Shown: in pieces, positions 15,927 to 27,464 of the stretch | How positions within the stretch are numbered: position 1 is the first letter of the stretch | How the letters are laid out: every line of letters starts with the position of its first letter | The notes under the pieces: generated by a model | The model's input: only the letters and a program-made list of their open reading frames with translations | Told to the model about the DNA's origin: nothing | Databases searched by the model: none | Origin: Alphaproteobacteria bacterium | Lineage (GTDB): Bacteria > Pseudomonadota > Alphaproteobacteria > Micavibrionales > Micavibrionaceae | Length of the DNA stretch: 40,942 nucleotides | NCBI GenBank assembly: GCA_030426925.1 | Contig: JAUHXT010000010.1 | Span: forward strand, 1-40,942 | Direction of reading: 5' to 3' | Made by a program: the position numbers and the translations under genes

Positions 15927-16304
15927 TTACGGTTTGGGATTGTCCAGAAGAAACTGGATAACGGCTTGCCTGTCATCACTATCGCGGATACCAGGGAAAG
16001 CCATGCGGTTCCCTGGAACCGTGCCACGAGGGTCTTCCAGAAACTTGTCCAAGGCTTCCTCGGTCCACGGACCGTTCGCTTCGCCATAACCATTCATGGC
16101 ATCGGAAGCACGGCCAAAATCACCCGGCATACGTCCGATAACACCTTGAAGGTCTGGCCCTATACGACCCTTACCGCCATCGACAGTATGGCATGCCTGG
16201 CATTTGAGGAACACTTTTTCACCGCTTACATCCGCACCGGCCGCTGTTATTGGCAGTGCAATTGTTAACGATGTTGCTAAAAAAGCTGCAATTCTGGCAT
16301 TCAT
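15927..16304 (-). CDS. cytochrome c, class I
   Basis: The 125-residue product has a signal peptide (MNARIAAFLATSLTIALPITAAGA) and a class I cytochrome c domain. Haem attachment is at CQACH (C35, C38, H39), and Met at about residue 101 (GNRMAFPGI) is the likely sixth ligand. RIGPDLQGVIGR and the C-terminal helix region DRQAVIQFLL are the usual c-type segments, and the length fits cytochrome c-550 or c2-like electron carriers. It acts in the periplasm, shuttling electrons to terminal oxidases. AGGAACAGG precedes the ATG. It is divergent from the helicase gene across 84 nt. No oxidase genes are nearby, so its partner is unknown. Confidence 0.95.
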   Translation of the reverse strand: MNARIAAFLATSLTIALPITAAGADVSGEKVFLKCQACHTVDGGKGRIGPDLQGVIGRMPGDFGRASDAMNGYGEANGPWTEEALDKFLEDPRGTVPGNRMAFPGIRDSDDRQAVIQFLLDNPKP

Positions 16305-16388
16305 AACAAAACCTGTTCCTGTATTCTGAAGGTATAGTAATAAATAATTTTCATAATTTTGTCAAATATTGTCTGCCAATAACGCAGT

Positions 16389-19175
16389 ATGATACAGAGA
16401 TATATGAATCAGATTCAGCCTGCCGCAAACAGCACCACCCTTATTCCGGACGCACCCGTTCTCTGGGCGACAACGAAAAAAGCGTTCATCCTGACCACGG
16501 ACGGGGAGCTGCAAACGCCGCCAAAGCATAAGGCGCAACAGCTGCTCCACAAAAAACCAGTCCTGGCCTGCCACATGCCCTATACGTGCAAACGGCTGGG
16601 CGCGCAGGATTTGTTCGGCTTTGATATCCTAGAACTCTTTGCGTTCGTTCATCCGGGCGCGTTTTGCGTTCCCACCCCTGCGGGACTGGCGAAGGCGTTA
16701 GGGCTGCCCGCACCGACGGCGCAGGACGACTACCCTTTCACCCTTCTGGAATGTGTAAAGGCGCTGCTGAGTGACCTCGCAAACGACCCGTTAAAGGATA
16801 AAGCCAATCCGCTGGAAATCGCCTCCGCCATGGGACAAAACGGTCAGGGGTGGAGCTGGGCTCCGTTTATTTACGCCGCGCTCGGCAAACAATATAATCC
16901 CGATGAAATCGTGATGAGCAAAACCGCGCTCAACGTCTGGAAACATTTACCGGAATGGAGCGAGGATGCACCGCCTCCCCCGCCGTCCCACCACCCGGTA
17001 ACGGGTGAGGAAGCGCGGGCGAAACTACAGGAACTGTTAGGGCAGGAATCCGAAACCCGCGAACAGCAAAAGGAATACGCCAGCAAAATGACCGCCGCCT
17101 TCGCCCCGATGCAGGACGGTGACGAAGGCCCGAACACGGTACTGCTGGAAGCCGGAACGGGGACCGGAAAGACGCTCGGCTACCTCGCCCCCGCATCCGT
17201 CTGGGCGGAAAAGAACCAGGGCGCGGTGTGGATTTCCACGTACACAAAAAACCTGCAGCGCCAGATAGAACAGGAACTGGACAGCGTCTATCCCGACCCG
17301 GATATCAAGGACGCAAAAACCGCCATCCGCAAGGGGCGTGAAAACTATCTGTGCCTTTTAAACCTTGAGGATACGGCAGCCGGCGCGGCATTGTCCCGCC
17401 ATCCCGGCCACGCCATAGCAGCGGGCATCATGGCGCGCTGGGTTGCCGCCACACCTGATGGTGATTTAACGGGTGCATCCTTCCCCGGCTGGCTGACCGG
17501 ATTGCTGGGGCATCAACACACCGCCGGACTGGCCGACAAGCGCGGGGAATGCATCTATTCCGCCTGTGACCATTACCACCGCTGTTTCGTTGAACGGGCA
17601 GTCCGCAAGTCGGCGCGTTCGCGCATCGTCGTTGCCAACCACGCGCTGGTCATGATTCAAACCGCCCTGTCCGGTGAAGGGGACGAACTGCCCAAACGCT
17701 ACATTTTCGATGAGGGGCATCACTTGTTCGATGCCGCCGACAGCGCCTTTGCCGGACACTTAACCGCGCAGGAAACACGCGACCTGCGCCGCTGGATTTT
17801 GGGCGCGGAGGGCGGCAAGCGTTCCCGTGCACGCGGCCTCAAGCGTCGCGCTGAAGACCTCGTATCCGGCAACACCGATGCCGAAGCCATGCTGGCCGAC
17901 ATCTTCCATCATGCCCGTGCACTCACCAGCGATGGATGGACAACACGGTTAAAGGACGGACAGCCCAAAGGCCCGACAGAAAAATTTATATTTGGCGTAT
18001 ACCAGCAGGTTTACGCCCGCGCGAATGGCCGTGACGGCCCCTACTCGCTTGAAACCGAAACATACCCGCTCAATGACGGGATGGAAGACATCGCAAAGGA
18101 ATTAAGCGATGCGCTAAAAGCCCTACAAAAACCCATGCAGGATTTATCCGTATGGATGCGCGGCCATTTGAACGAACACGCTGACACGCTGGACAGCGAT
18201 ACGCGCAAGCGCATGGAAGCCGTGATAGCTGCATTGGAACGCCGCGGCCGCATGACCTTAAGCGCATGGATATCCATGCTGGAATCCTTACGCGAACAAA
18301 GCATAAGTGAAGGATTCGTCGACTGGATGGAAATTGAACGCGGCGATGGCCGCACGGTGGATATCGGCCTGTACCGTCACTGGCTCGACCCCATGCGCCC
18401 CTTTACCGCCGCCATTAAACCCCACGCGCACGGAATCGCCGTCACCTCCGCAACTCTACGCGATGGCACAGGCGACGAAGCACACGACTGGGAAGTCGCC
18501 ATGCAGCGCACAGGCCTGGAGCGCCTCAACCCCTCCTGCGTTAAGGAACAATTCTCCTCTCCCTTCGATTACGGCGAACAAACACGCGTCTTTATTGTCA
18601 CCGATGTCCGCAAGGATGATCTGGACCAGGTATCTTCCGCCTACCGCGAACTGTTCAAAGCATCGGGCGGCGGCGGCCTTGGCCTCTTCACCGCCATATC
18701 GCGTGTGCGCGGCATCCATCAGCGTATCGCCAATGACATGGAAGACGCGGGCATCCCGCTATATGCACAGCACGTCGATGAAATGGATACCGGCACACTG
18801 GTCGATATCTTCCGCGATGACAAACACGCCTGCCTGCTCGGCACCGATGCCATCCGCGACGGTGTGGACGTACCCGGTGACTCGCTGCGCCTGATTGTCT
18901 TTGACCGTGTGCCGTGGCCGCGGCCGACCATCCTGCACAAATCCCGCCGCGAAGCGTTCGGCAAAAAACGCTACGACGAAATGATGACACGCTTAAAGAT
19001 TAAGCAAGCCTATGGCCGCCTGATACGCCGGGCGGACGACCGCGGCGTTTTCGTTATGCTCGATTCCATGCTCCCCACCCGCCTGCTCGGCGCTTTTCCT
19101 GAAAATGTGGATATCCAGCGCATAGGACTAAAAGAAGTCATTGAAAAAACACGATTTTTCTTGAAAGATGAATAA
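16389..19175 (+). CDS. DinG/XPD-like ATP-dependent DNA helicase
   Basis: The 928-residue product is a superfamily 2 helicase of the DinG/XPD iron-sulfur type, with Walker A AGTGTGKT (residues 255-262) and the Walker B box as DEGH (441-444) rather than DEAH. Four Cys (322, 388, 393, 399) between the nucleotide-binding motifs can hold a 4Fe-4S cluster. Motif VI is QAYGRLIRRADDRG. An N-terminal part of about 250 residues (LFGFDILELFAFVHPGAFCVPTPAGLAKALGL) precedes the helicase. Similar segments occur in alphaproteobacterial helicases and may be a degenerate exonuclease domain. It likely unwinds DNA during repair or replication conflicts. Start choice is between ATG at 16389 and ATG at 16404; neither has a clear ribosome binding site. 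pabB follows after 24 nt. Confidence 0.93.
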   Translation: MIQRYMNQIQPAANSTTLIPDAPVLWATTKKAFILTTDGELQTPPKHKAQQLLHKKPVLACHMPYTCKRLGAQDLFGFDILELFAFVHPGAFCVPTPAGLAKALGLPAPTAQDDYPFTLLECVKALLSDLANDPLKDKANPLEIASAMGQNGQGWSWAPFIYAALGKQYNPDEIVMSKTALNVWKHLPEWSEDAPPPPPSHHPVTGEEARAKLQELLGQESETREQQKEYASKMTAAFAPMQDGDEGPNTVLLEAGTGTGKTLGYLAPASVWAEKNQGAVWISTYTKNLQRQIEQELDSVYPDPDIKDAKTAIRKGRENYLCLLNLEDTAAGAALSRHPGHAIAAGIMARWVAATPDGDLTGASFPGWLTGLLGHQHTAGLADKRGECIYSACDHYHRCFVERAVRKSARSRIVVANHALVMIQTALSGEGDELPKRYIFDEGHHLFDAADSAFAGHLTAQETRDLRRWILGAEGGKRSRARGLKRRAEDLVSGNTDAEAMLADIFHHARALTSDGWTTRLKDGQPKGPTEKFIFGVYQQVYARANGRDGPYSLETETYPLNDGMEDIAKELSDALKALQKPMQDLSVWMRGHLNEHADTLDSDTRKRMEAVIAALERRGRMTLSAWISMLESLREQSISEGFVDWMEIERGDGRTVDIGLYRHWLDPMRPFTAAIKPHAHGIAVTSATLRDGTGDEAHDWEVAMQRTGLERLNPSCVKEQFSSPFDYGEQTRVFIVTDVRKDDLDQVSSAYRELFKASGGGGLGLFTAISRVRGIHQRIANDMEDAGIPLYAQHVDEMDTGTLVDIFRDDKHACLLGTDAIRDGVDVPGDSLRLIVFDRVPWPRPTILHKSRREAFGKKRYDEMMTRLKIKQAYGRLIRRADDRGVFVMLDSMLPTRLLGAFPENVDIQRIGLKEVIEKTRFFLKDE

Positions 19176-19199
19176 CCTTTTGCCTATATCCATTCAGCT

Positions 19200-20567
19200 A
19201 TGACGTTTTATGTAGAAAATTGGCCTTATTTCGACCCCGCCGTTGATTTCGAACGGCTGGAAAGCCAGCGCTACGCCCTGTTATTCGACAGCAACTGCCC
19301 CGGCTCTCCCCAAAACCGCTACAGCTATATCTGCTGGGACCCGGTGGAAATAATAGAATCTAAAAACGGGCTGGTCAGCATCACCAATAGCGAACAGGTC
19401 TCCAGCTTCACCGCCAACCCGTTCGATATCCTGCGCCACCGTATCGAACTCTACGGCATGGACAAGGCGTACGATCCCGACCTGCCTCCGTTTCAGGGCG
19501 GCGCAGCCGGATGCTTCGGCTACGATCTGGGACGTCAGCTGGAAGAGCTCCCGGCAACGGCCATAGACGACCTCGACATGCCCGATATGATGGTCGGCAT
19601 TTACGATCAGCTCATCGCCTATGACCATGAACTAAAAAAAGCGTGGCTGATCATCCACGCTAAAAACCGGCGGGAATTTGACCGCCGTAAATTCATGCTG
19701 ATGAGTATGACCGGGGAACTTGAATCTTATGATCCTGCAAACCTGACATGGTATTCCGACAAGAACGAGGAAGATTACCAGGACGATATCCAGATAGTAA
19801 TCGATGAAATCTATGCCGGGGAAGTGTTTCAGGTAAACCTGTCCCGCAGGCTGCAGGCCGAAATCCCTTCCGGCTTTTCTTCCTTCGGGCATTACCAGTA
19901 TTTGCGCGATATCAACCCCGCGCCCTTTTCCGCCTACATGAATTTCGGCGATATCCGTATTGCCTCCGCTTCACCGGAACAGTTTTTACATGTCGAGGAC
20001 GGAATCATCACCACCCGCCCGATCAAGGGCACAATGCCGTCATCCAAAGACCCGCTGGAATTGTACAACAGCGAAAAGGACCGCGCCGAAAACCTGATGA
20101 TCGTCGACCTGATGCGCAACGATATCTCCAAGGTAAGCGACTACCTGTCCGTCCGCGTGCCGAAGCTCTTCGACATCGAAACCTACGAAGGCATACACCA
20201 TATGGTATCAACAATTCAGGGATTGTTGCGTCCCGGTAAAACGTCCGTTGATCTTCTCAAAGCCTGCTTCCCCGGCGGATCTGTTACCGGCGCGCCAAAA
20301 ATCCGCGCCATGGAAATTATTGAGGATTTAGAGCCATACCGCCGCGGCCCTTATTGCGGATCGCTGGGCATGATCGGCTATGATGGATATATGAACACGT
20401 CAATCACAATCCGGACATTAATTTACCGCAATGATGCAGTGTATTTGCAAACAGGTGGCGGCATCGTCGCAGATTCCGTCCCTGAAAAAGAACTGGAAGA
20501 AACACTGGACAAGGCCGATGCCATCCTGCGCAGCTTCGATGCACGGCCATGGAGGAAATACGCATGA
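19200..20567 (+). CDS. pabB: aminodeoxychorismate synthase component I
   Basis: PabB converts chorismate plus ammonia to 4-amino-4-deoxychorismate in folate synthesis. The 455-residue protein has the N-terminal and chorismate-binding domains, including IDEIYAGEVFQVNLSRR, the motif PIKGT (residues 274-278; Lys276 is typical of PabB, where TrpE has Ala), DLMRNDISKV, and the C-terminal GSVTGAPKIRAMEII and GPYCGSLGMIGYDG segments. It probably uses glutamine-derived ammonia from a PabA partner not seen here. The stop overlaps the pabC start (ATGA at 20564-20567), so the two enzymes are made together. The ATG at 19200 has no clear ribosome binding site. It follows the helicase by 24 nt. Confidence 0.95.
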   Translation: MTFYVENWPYFDPAVDFERLESQRYALLFDSNCPGSPQNRYSYICWDPVEIIESKNGLVSITNSEQVSSFTANPFDILRHRIELYGMDKAYDPDLPPFQGGAAGCFGYDLGRQLEELPATAIDDLDMPDMMVGIYDQLIAYDHELKKAWLIIHAKNRREFDRRKFMLMSMTGELESYDPANLTWYSDKNEEDYQDDIQIVIDEIYAGEVFQVNLSRRLQAEIPSGFSSFGHYQYLRDINPAPFSAYMNFGDIRIASASPEQFLHVEDGIITTRPIKGTMPSSKDPLELYNSEKDRAENLMIVDLMRNDISKVSDYLSVRVPKLFDIETYEGIHHMVSTIQGLLRPGKTSVDLLKACFPGGSVTGAPKIRAMEIIEDLEPYRRGPYCGSLGMIGYDGYMNTSITIRTLIYRNDAVYLQTGGGIVADSVPEKELEETLDKADAILRSFDARPWRKYA

Positions 20568-21394
20568 TAACGACCCTCTGGCTCAACGGTACATTTGTGA
20601 AAAAGGACAAACCGCTTATCAACCATGATGACAGCGGTTTCCTGCGCGGCGCGGGCGTGTTTGATTCCATGCTGGCCGTCAACGGCGTACCGGTAAACGC
20701 GCAGGAACATTACCTGCGTCTGATCCATGATTGTGAAACCGTGCTGCGTATCACCCCGGACATCAGCTTCGAACAATTCCACGATACCGTACAAAACCTG
20801 CTGCGTAAAAACGGCATTGATAAAGACCACTACGCCCGCATCCGCACGCAAATTACCGGCGGCATATTAAAGGAATTTCTGGGTAAACCCGACACGCCAA
20901 CCATTTCCATGAGCTGTTCGCGCACCCGCACACCGGACAACCAGGAAAAGGTCAAAGCGTGGATTGTATCCGACTATCCGAAAATCGCCGGATGCATCCT
21001 CGAAAACTGCAAGAAGCTGGACTACACAAAAAGCTATTGCGCCATGCAGGATGCCCGCGCCCATGGCTGCAACGAACCGATTTTAACAAACACTGACGGC
21101 AATATTGCCTGCGCCTCCACCTCGTCCCTGTTCATCGTCGAAGGTGGAAACGCCATTACGCCAAAACTGTCCGATGGAATACTGGACAGCCTGTCCCGCC
21201 GCGAACTCATCCGCACTTATGGCGCGAAAGAAGAAAGCATTTCGGTCGAACGGTTCAAGGCCGCCGACCACATCTTCCTCACCAACACCATCCGCGGCGT
21301 GCGTCCGGTTATCGAACTAAACGGTAGCGCAAAAGAAGAAGGGACGATTGATATCGTCCCTGCCCTCAATAACCGGATATTTAAAGCGGCTTAA
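20564..21394 (+). CDS. pabC: aminotransferase class IV, likely 4-amino-4-deoxychorismate lyase
   Basis: The product is a fold-type IV PLP enzyme of 276 residues. In this position, overlapping pabB by 4 nt (ATGA), it is most likely aminodeoxychorismate lyase, which releases 4-aminobenzoate and pyruvate. The N-terminal signature HDDSGFLRGAGVFDSM and the segment ENCKKLDYTKSYCAMQDARAHGCNE are typical, with Lys150 or 151 the probable PLP lysine. TNTDGNIACASTSSLFIV follows, as in the family. The fold also covers D-amino-acid and branched-chain aminotransferases, so the specific activity rests on the pabB neighbour. An earlier ATG at 20549 is inside pabB; the overlap start at 20564 is preferred. The stop shares bases with atpC (TTAA at 21391-21394). 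Confidence 0.88.
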   Translation: MITTLWLNGTFVKKDKPLINHDDSGFLRGAGVFDSMLAVNGVPVNAQEHYLRLIHDCETVLRITPDISFEQFHDTVQNLLRKNGIDKDHYARIRTQITGGILKEFLGKPDTPTISMSCSRTRTPDNQEKVKAWIVSDYPKIAGCILENCKKLDYTKSYCAMQDARAHGCNEPILTNTDGNIACASTSSLFIVEGGNAITPKLSDGILDSLSRRELIRTYGAKEESISVERFKAADHIFLTNTIRGVRPVIELNGSAKEEGTIDIVPALNNRIFKAA

Positions 21395-21804
21395 GCGGCC
21401 AGCGCGGCTTTCTTGATTTCTGCAAAAGAAATCTGCTTTTCAAGACGTGCCTTGGCCATATCGTCCTGCGCAAGCGACAACTCGTCCGTTAGATTCTGGA
21501 TGTCTTTATCAAGATCAGCGGCGTTCAGGTCGGCGATATTCACCGCTTCTTCCGCCAGAACAGTCAGGTTATCAGCCGTAATATCGGCAAATCCGCCCGC
21601 GATAAAAATCTTTTGCGGCTTGTCACCTTCGGATTTCCAGATTTCAACGATACCCGGCTTTACAGTCGCCACGATCGGTGAGTGACCGGCACGCACGCCC
21701 ATCGCCCCTTCTTCGGCCGGCACCTGGACCTGCCATGCAGGTTCGGACATCAGCTTCGCTTCCGGGGAAACAAGTTCAAAATCGAATGTCTTTGCGTCGT
21801 TCAT
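21391..21804 (-). CDS. atpC: ATP synthase epsilon subunit
   Basis: The epsilon subunit sits on the central stalk of F1 and inhibits ATP hydrolysis. The 137-residue protein has the N-terminal beta sandwich (FDFELVSPEAKLM, EEGAMGVRAGHSPIVATVKPGIVEI, FIAGGFADITADNLTVLAEEA) and a C-terminal helical hairpin (DLDKDIQNLTDELSLAQDDMAKARLEKQI). It is the last gene of the leftward operon atpH-A-G-D-C. A 73-nt gap with a double palindromic repeat separates it from atpD, so its message could be processed or expressed at a different level. It converges on pabC, with which it shares a 4-nt overlap. Confidence 0.96.
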   Translation of the reverse strand: MNDAKTFDFELVSPEAKLMSEPAWQVQVPAEEGAMGVRAGHSPIVATVKPGIVEIWKSEGDKPQKIFIAGGFADITADNLTVLAEEAVNIADLNAADLDKDIQNLTDELSLAQDDMAKARLEKQISFAEIKKAALAA

Positions 21805-21816
21805 TTTTTCCTCATT

Positions 21817-21869
21817 GTCATGCCCGCTTTATGCGGGCATCCGGATCCCCGCCTTCGCGCGGGGATGAC
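21817..21869. repeat. double-hairpin palindromic repeat between atpD and atpC
   Basis: The 53-bp element is bounded by GTCAT and its complement ATGAC. Inside are two perfect hairpins: ATGCCCGC and GCGGGCAT (21820-21840, loop of 5) and CCCCGC with GCGGGG (21847-21864, loop of 6). The consensus resembles the small mobile palindromes scattered in many alphaproteobacterial genomes. It lies in the operon between two genes, without interrupting either. Confidence 0.88.
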
Positions 21870-21877
21870 GGGAATGG

Positions 21878-24237
<2,360 letters not shown>

Positions 24238-24251
24238 AAAGCACGTTTCCT

Positions 24252-25802
24252 TTAGGCAGCTTTCTTAACGTTACCGGCAAAACCATTCGTGAATTTCTCC
24301 AGGAACGCTTTCATCTTGTCTTCCAACCCGTCATCCAACTTTTGTTGGTCACGGATAGTATCCAGGATGTCTTTACCGTTCGCACGAACATCTTCCAGCA
24401 AGCGGGATTCATAAGCCGACACCTGGTCAACCGGAATACTGTCGAGATACCCTTTCGTACCTGCGTAAATCACGAACACCTGCTCTTCCACGGCCAGCGG
24501 AGAATATTGCGGCTGTTTCAAAAGCTGTGTCAGGCGCGCACCGCGTGCCAGCAATTTCTGCGTCGATGGGTCAAGGTCGGATGCGAACTGTGCGAACGCT
24601 TCCATTTCACGGTACTGCGCCAGCTCCAGCTTGATCGTACCCGCAACCTGTTTCATCGCCTTGATCTGCGCGGCGGATCCCACACGGGAAACGGACAGAC
24701 CAACGTTAATCGCCGGACGGATACCTTTAAAGAACAAGCCTGTTTCAAGGAAAATCTGGCCGTCCGTAATGGAAATCACGTTCGTCGGAATATACGCCGA
24801 CACGTCACCGGCCTGTGTTTCAATGATCGGCAGCGCCGTCAGGGAACCTGAACCATGCTCCTCGTTCATCTTTGCGGAACGCTCCAGCAGACGGGAGTGA
24901 ATATAGAACACGTCACCAGGGTACGCTTCACGGCCCGGAGGACGACGCAAAAGTAAGGACATCTGGCGGTATGCCACAGCTTGCTTGGATAAGTCATCGT
25001 AAATCGCCAAGGCGTGCAGGCCGTTATCACGGAACCATTCACCCATCGCACACCCTGTATAAGCGGCCAGGAACTGAAGCGGCGCAGGGTCAGATGCCGT
25101 AGCGGCAACAACAATGGAATATTCCATCGCGCCGTTTTCTTCCAACTCACGAACCAGCTGCGCAACAGTCGAACGTTTTTGCCCGATCGCAACATAAACA
25201 CAGTAAAGGTGTTTCTTCTCGTCTTTGTTTGAATTCACGCTTTTCTGGTTGATGATCGTGTCAACACAAACGGCTGTTTTACCTGTCTGACGGTCACCAA
25301 TCACAAGCTCCCGCTGGCCACGGCCAACCGGCACCAGCGCGTCAATCGCTTTCAGGCCTGATTGCATCGGCTCATGCACGGATTTACGCGGGATAATACC
25401 CGGCGCTTTCACTTCCACGCGGGTAAATTCGGCGTCCTTGATCGGGCCCTTACCGTCGATCGGCTCACCCAGACCGTTAACAACACGGCCCAGCAATCCC
25501 CTGCCGACAGGAACCTGAACAATCTCACCGGTACGGCGCACGATGTCGCCTTCTTTAATATCGCGGTCTTCCCCGAAGATCACTGCACCGACATTGTCCA
25601 TTTCCAGGTTCAGCGCCATGCCTTTAATGCCGCCCGGGAATTCCAGCAATTCACCGGCCTGCACGTTATCAAGACCGTAGATACGCGCAACACCGTCCCC
25701 AACGGACAGAACCTGGCCGATTTCGGCCACATCTGCCTGCGCACTAAAATCAGCAATTTGCTTTTTCAGGATTTCTGAAATTTCAGCTGCTTTGATTTCC
25801 AT
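24252..25802 (-). CDS. atpA: ATP synthase alpha subunit
   Basis: The alpha subunit of F1 alternates with beta and binds nucleotide without catalysing. The 516-residue protein has the P-loop GDRQTGKT (169-176), the arginine-finger segment [15 protein letters not shown], and an N-terminal helix ([16 protein letters not shown]) that contacts the delta subunit. It is full length and sits between atpH (54-nt gap) and atpG (14-nt gap) in the leftward operon. Confidence 0.99.
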   Translation of the reverse strand: MEIKAAEISEILKKQIADFSAQADVAEIGQVLSVGDGVARIYGLDNVQAGELLEFPGGIKGMALNLEMDNVGAVIFGEDRDIKEGDIVRRTGEIVQVPVGRGLLGRVVNGLGEPIDGKGPIKDAEFTRVEVKAPGIIPRKSVHEPMQSGLKAIDALVPVGRGQRELVIGDRQTGKTAVCVDTIINQKSVNSNKDEKKHLYCVYVAIGQKRSTVAQLVRELEENGAMEYSIVVAATASDPAPLQFLAAYTGCAMGEWFRDNGLHALAIYDDLSKQAVAYRQMSLLLRRPPGREAYPGDVFYIHSRLLERSAKMNEEHGSGSLTALPIIETQAGDVSAYIPTNVISITDGQIFLETGLFFKGIRPAINVGLSVSRVGSAAQIKAMKQVAGTIKLELAQYREMEAFAQFASDLDPSTQKLLARGARLTQLLKQPQYSPLAVEEQVFVIYAGTKGYLDSIPVDQVSAYESRLLEDVRANGKDILDTIRDQQKLDDGLEDKMKAFLEKFTNGFAGNVKKAA

Positions 25803-25856
25803 TTCTCTCTCTTCTCTTCTCTTCGTTTAACTTTATAAATTCAATATACGGCTTAT

Positions 25857-26447
25857 CTAAGAGGCTTTTGCCTTGCTCGCATTCTGGTTCGCGCCGGATT
25901 TCATGGCTTGCTTCATACGTTCTAACTTCCGCTTGACTGAATCATCAATCATGCGTGACCCGACAGTCACAACCATGCCGCCGATCAGGTCCTTGTTCAC
26001 GGACACATCCAGCGTCACATTCTGCCCCATCGCATCGGACAGGGATTTTTGCAGGGCTTTGGTTTCAGCGTCACTTAACGCGGCTGCGCTCTGAACCGAT
26101 GCATTCACTTCACCGCGGCGTGCCGCGACTTCGTTTTTGAACGCACCCGCGACCCCTTCCAGAATCGGCAGGCGGCGGTTTTCAGCCAGCAATGACAGGA
26201 AATTCTTGGTCAGATTATGGAACTTCGCCTTGTCCGCAAGTGCGGCCAGCGCGGCCTTCTGTTCCGCCCGCTTGAACAACGGAGAATAAAGCACGCTCTG
26301 CAAATCCACTGAATCTGCGATCATCGCGGACAGGTCGTTCAGGTCTTTTTCTACGGAATCGAGGGCCTTTGCCTCAAGTGCGGTTTCAATCAGCGCTGTT
26401 GCATAGCGTCTGGCGGCTGCGCCGGAAGATGCGTTTTTCGTTGCCAC
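25857..26447 (-). CDS. atpH: ATP synthase delta subunit
   Basis: The delta subunit joins F1 to the peripheral stalk of the F0 part. The 196-residue protein has an N-terminal helical bundle (ARRYATALIETALEAKALDSVEKDLNDL) and the C-terminal domain VNKDLIGGMVVTVGSRMIDDSVKRKLERMKQ. It begins with GTG at 26447, preceded by AAGGG at a good distance. It is the first gene of the leftward F1 operon. No F0 genes (a, b, c) are present in the window, consistent with a separate F0 operon as in alphaproteobacteria. Confidence 0.95.
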   Translation of the reverse strand: MATKNASSGAAARRYATALIETALEAKALDSVEKDLNDLSAMIADSVDLQSVLYSPLFKRAEQKAALAALADKAKFHNLTKNFLSLLAENRRLPILEGVAGAFKNEVAARRGEVNASVQSAAALSDAETKALQKSLSDAMGQNVTLDVSVNKDLIGGMVVTVGSRMIDDSVKRKLERMKQAMKSGANQNASKAKAS

Positions 26448-26495
26448 GCGTTTAACCCTTGTTCTTCGTTAATATATTAATCAAAGTTTGGTGTT

Positions 26496-26524
26496 GAATT
26501 AGCATACGAAACACGGCAGCGCAA
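26496..26524 (-). promoter_or_regulatory. possible promoter of the F1-ATPase operon
   Basis: Read leftward, TTGCGC (26519-26524) and TAATTC (26496-26501) are 17 nt apart, about 50 nt before the atpH GTG. Both hexamers are imperfect. It is the best match in the 118-nt gap between the TraX-like gene and atpH, but the operon could also be read from further upstream. Confidence 0.3.
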
Positions 26525-26565
26525 GCGCCTTTGACCAAGTTTTTTCGTTATTTTGGGATTCAAAT

Positions 26566-27390
26566 TTAAATGACGAAAAGCTGCCAGTTCAGGAACGAAA
26601 AACGCTCCGGATCGAGGTACATTCCCAGCGCCTTGAAAAGCAACAAATGAAGCACGTAAATTTCCAGAGTCCTGCGCCCCAAAAGCTGGAAAAACCAGAC
26701 AATAATACCCGGCAGCGCCTTGGTCAGTTTAGGGTATGTTTTAGGCTTGAACAACCAGACAAACCCAAACGACAGGAACGTGCCGATCGCCAGCACAAAG
26801 GCCTGCTGGTTATCCAGCCCGAAAAACAGGGTCTGGAACCCGATAAACACCATAATATTGGCGATCAGGAAAAACTCGACCGTGTCCTTTTGCAGCGAAC
26901 GCGATTCCTGCTGGTGACGCACCATCCACCCGAACATTGCGATCATCAGCGCCTGTGTTCCGTATTCAAACAGGAAAGCGGTGGGAATGATCAGCACCGT
27001 CAGCACAAAAGTCGTTGCCGCCAGCGACCGCAGGCTGGTCAGCGCCACACGCATGGTGTTATCCAGCAACATCCGGCAAAACAGTATGGTGAACAGGATA
27101 TTGAGCGGCATAATATACATACCGCTTATAATATTGGCGACGACAAGAATCGTTCCGCCGATCCATAGTTTGGGGCCTAAATCACGGCTTCGTGCATATC
27201 CTCCCAGGAAAAACCATATCGGCACGCACATGCGACCAAAGGTTCGCCACCATTCCTCATTTTCCGGAAAGAAGTAATAGCCGACATGGTCGACGATCAT
27301 CAGGATCACCGCCACAGCTTTGAAAAAATCATAAGAAGTCAGGTCTTTAGGCAGGAGTTTGCCCGATGACGCAGAATTTATTTGTAACAC
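26566..27390 (-). CDS. TraX-like multi-pass membrane protein
   Basis: The 274-residue protein is strongly hydrophobic, with eight or more transmembrane segments. Its N-terminal pattern (LTSYDFFKAVAVILMIVDHVGYYFFPENEEWWRTFGRMCVPIWFFLGGYA) matches TraX, the family of the F-pilin acetylase, and related membrane acyltransferases. The His in VDHVG and the FGR-x-CVPIWFFLGGY segment are the expected markers. In chromosomes, TraX homologues are of unknown function and may acylate envelope molecules. It starts with GTG at 27390 with AGG nearby. It lies upstream of the ATP synthase operon in the same direction, separated by 118 nt. Confidence 0.82.
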   Translation of the reverse strand: MLQINSASSGKLLPKDLTSYDFFKAVAVILMIVDHVGYYFFPENEEWWRTFGRMCVPIWFFLGGYARSRDLGPKLWIGGTILVVANIISGMYIMPLNILFTILFCRMLLDNTMRVALTSLRSLAATTFVLTVLIIPTAFLFEYGTQALMIAMFGWMVRHQQESRSLQKDTVEFFLIANIMVFIGFQTLFFGLDNQQAFVLAIGTFLSFGFVWLFKPKTYPKLTKALPGIIVWFFQLLGRRTLEIYVLHLLLFKALGMYLDPERFSFLNWQLFVI

Positions 27391-27464
27391 GCCCGTTAAC
27401 CTTTTAATTTTGTCCTGCCTTGCATCATAACAGGTTTTCTACCCCGTCTAAAAGAAAGAGTGTC

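Noticed and set aside
15755-16093. 112-residue leftward frame downstream of the cytochrome c
   Set aside because: The upper part overlaps the cytochrome c gene in another frame. The lower part (ATG at 15892, 45 residues) has plausible composition but overlaps the end of the MscS gene and lacks a start signal.
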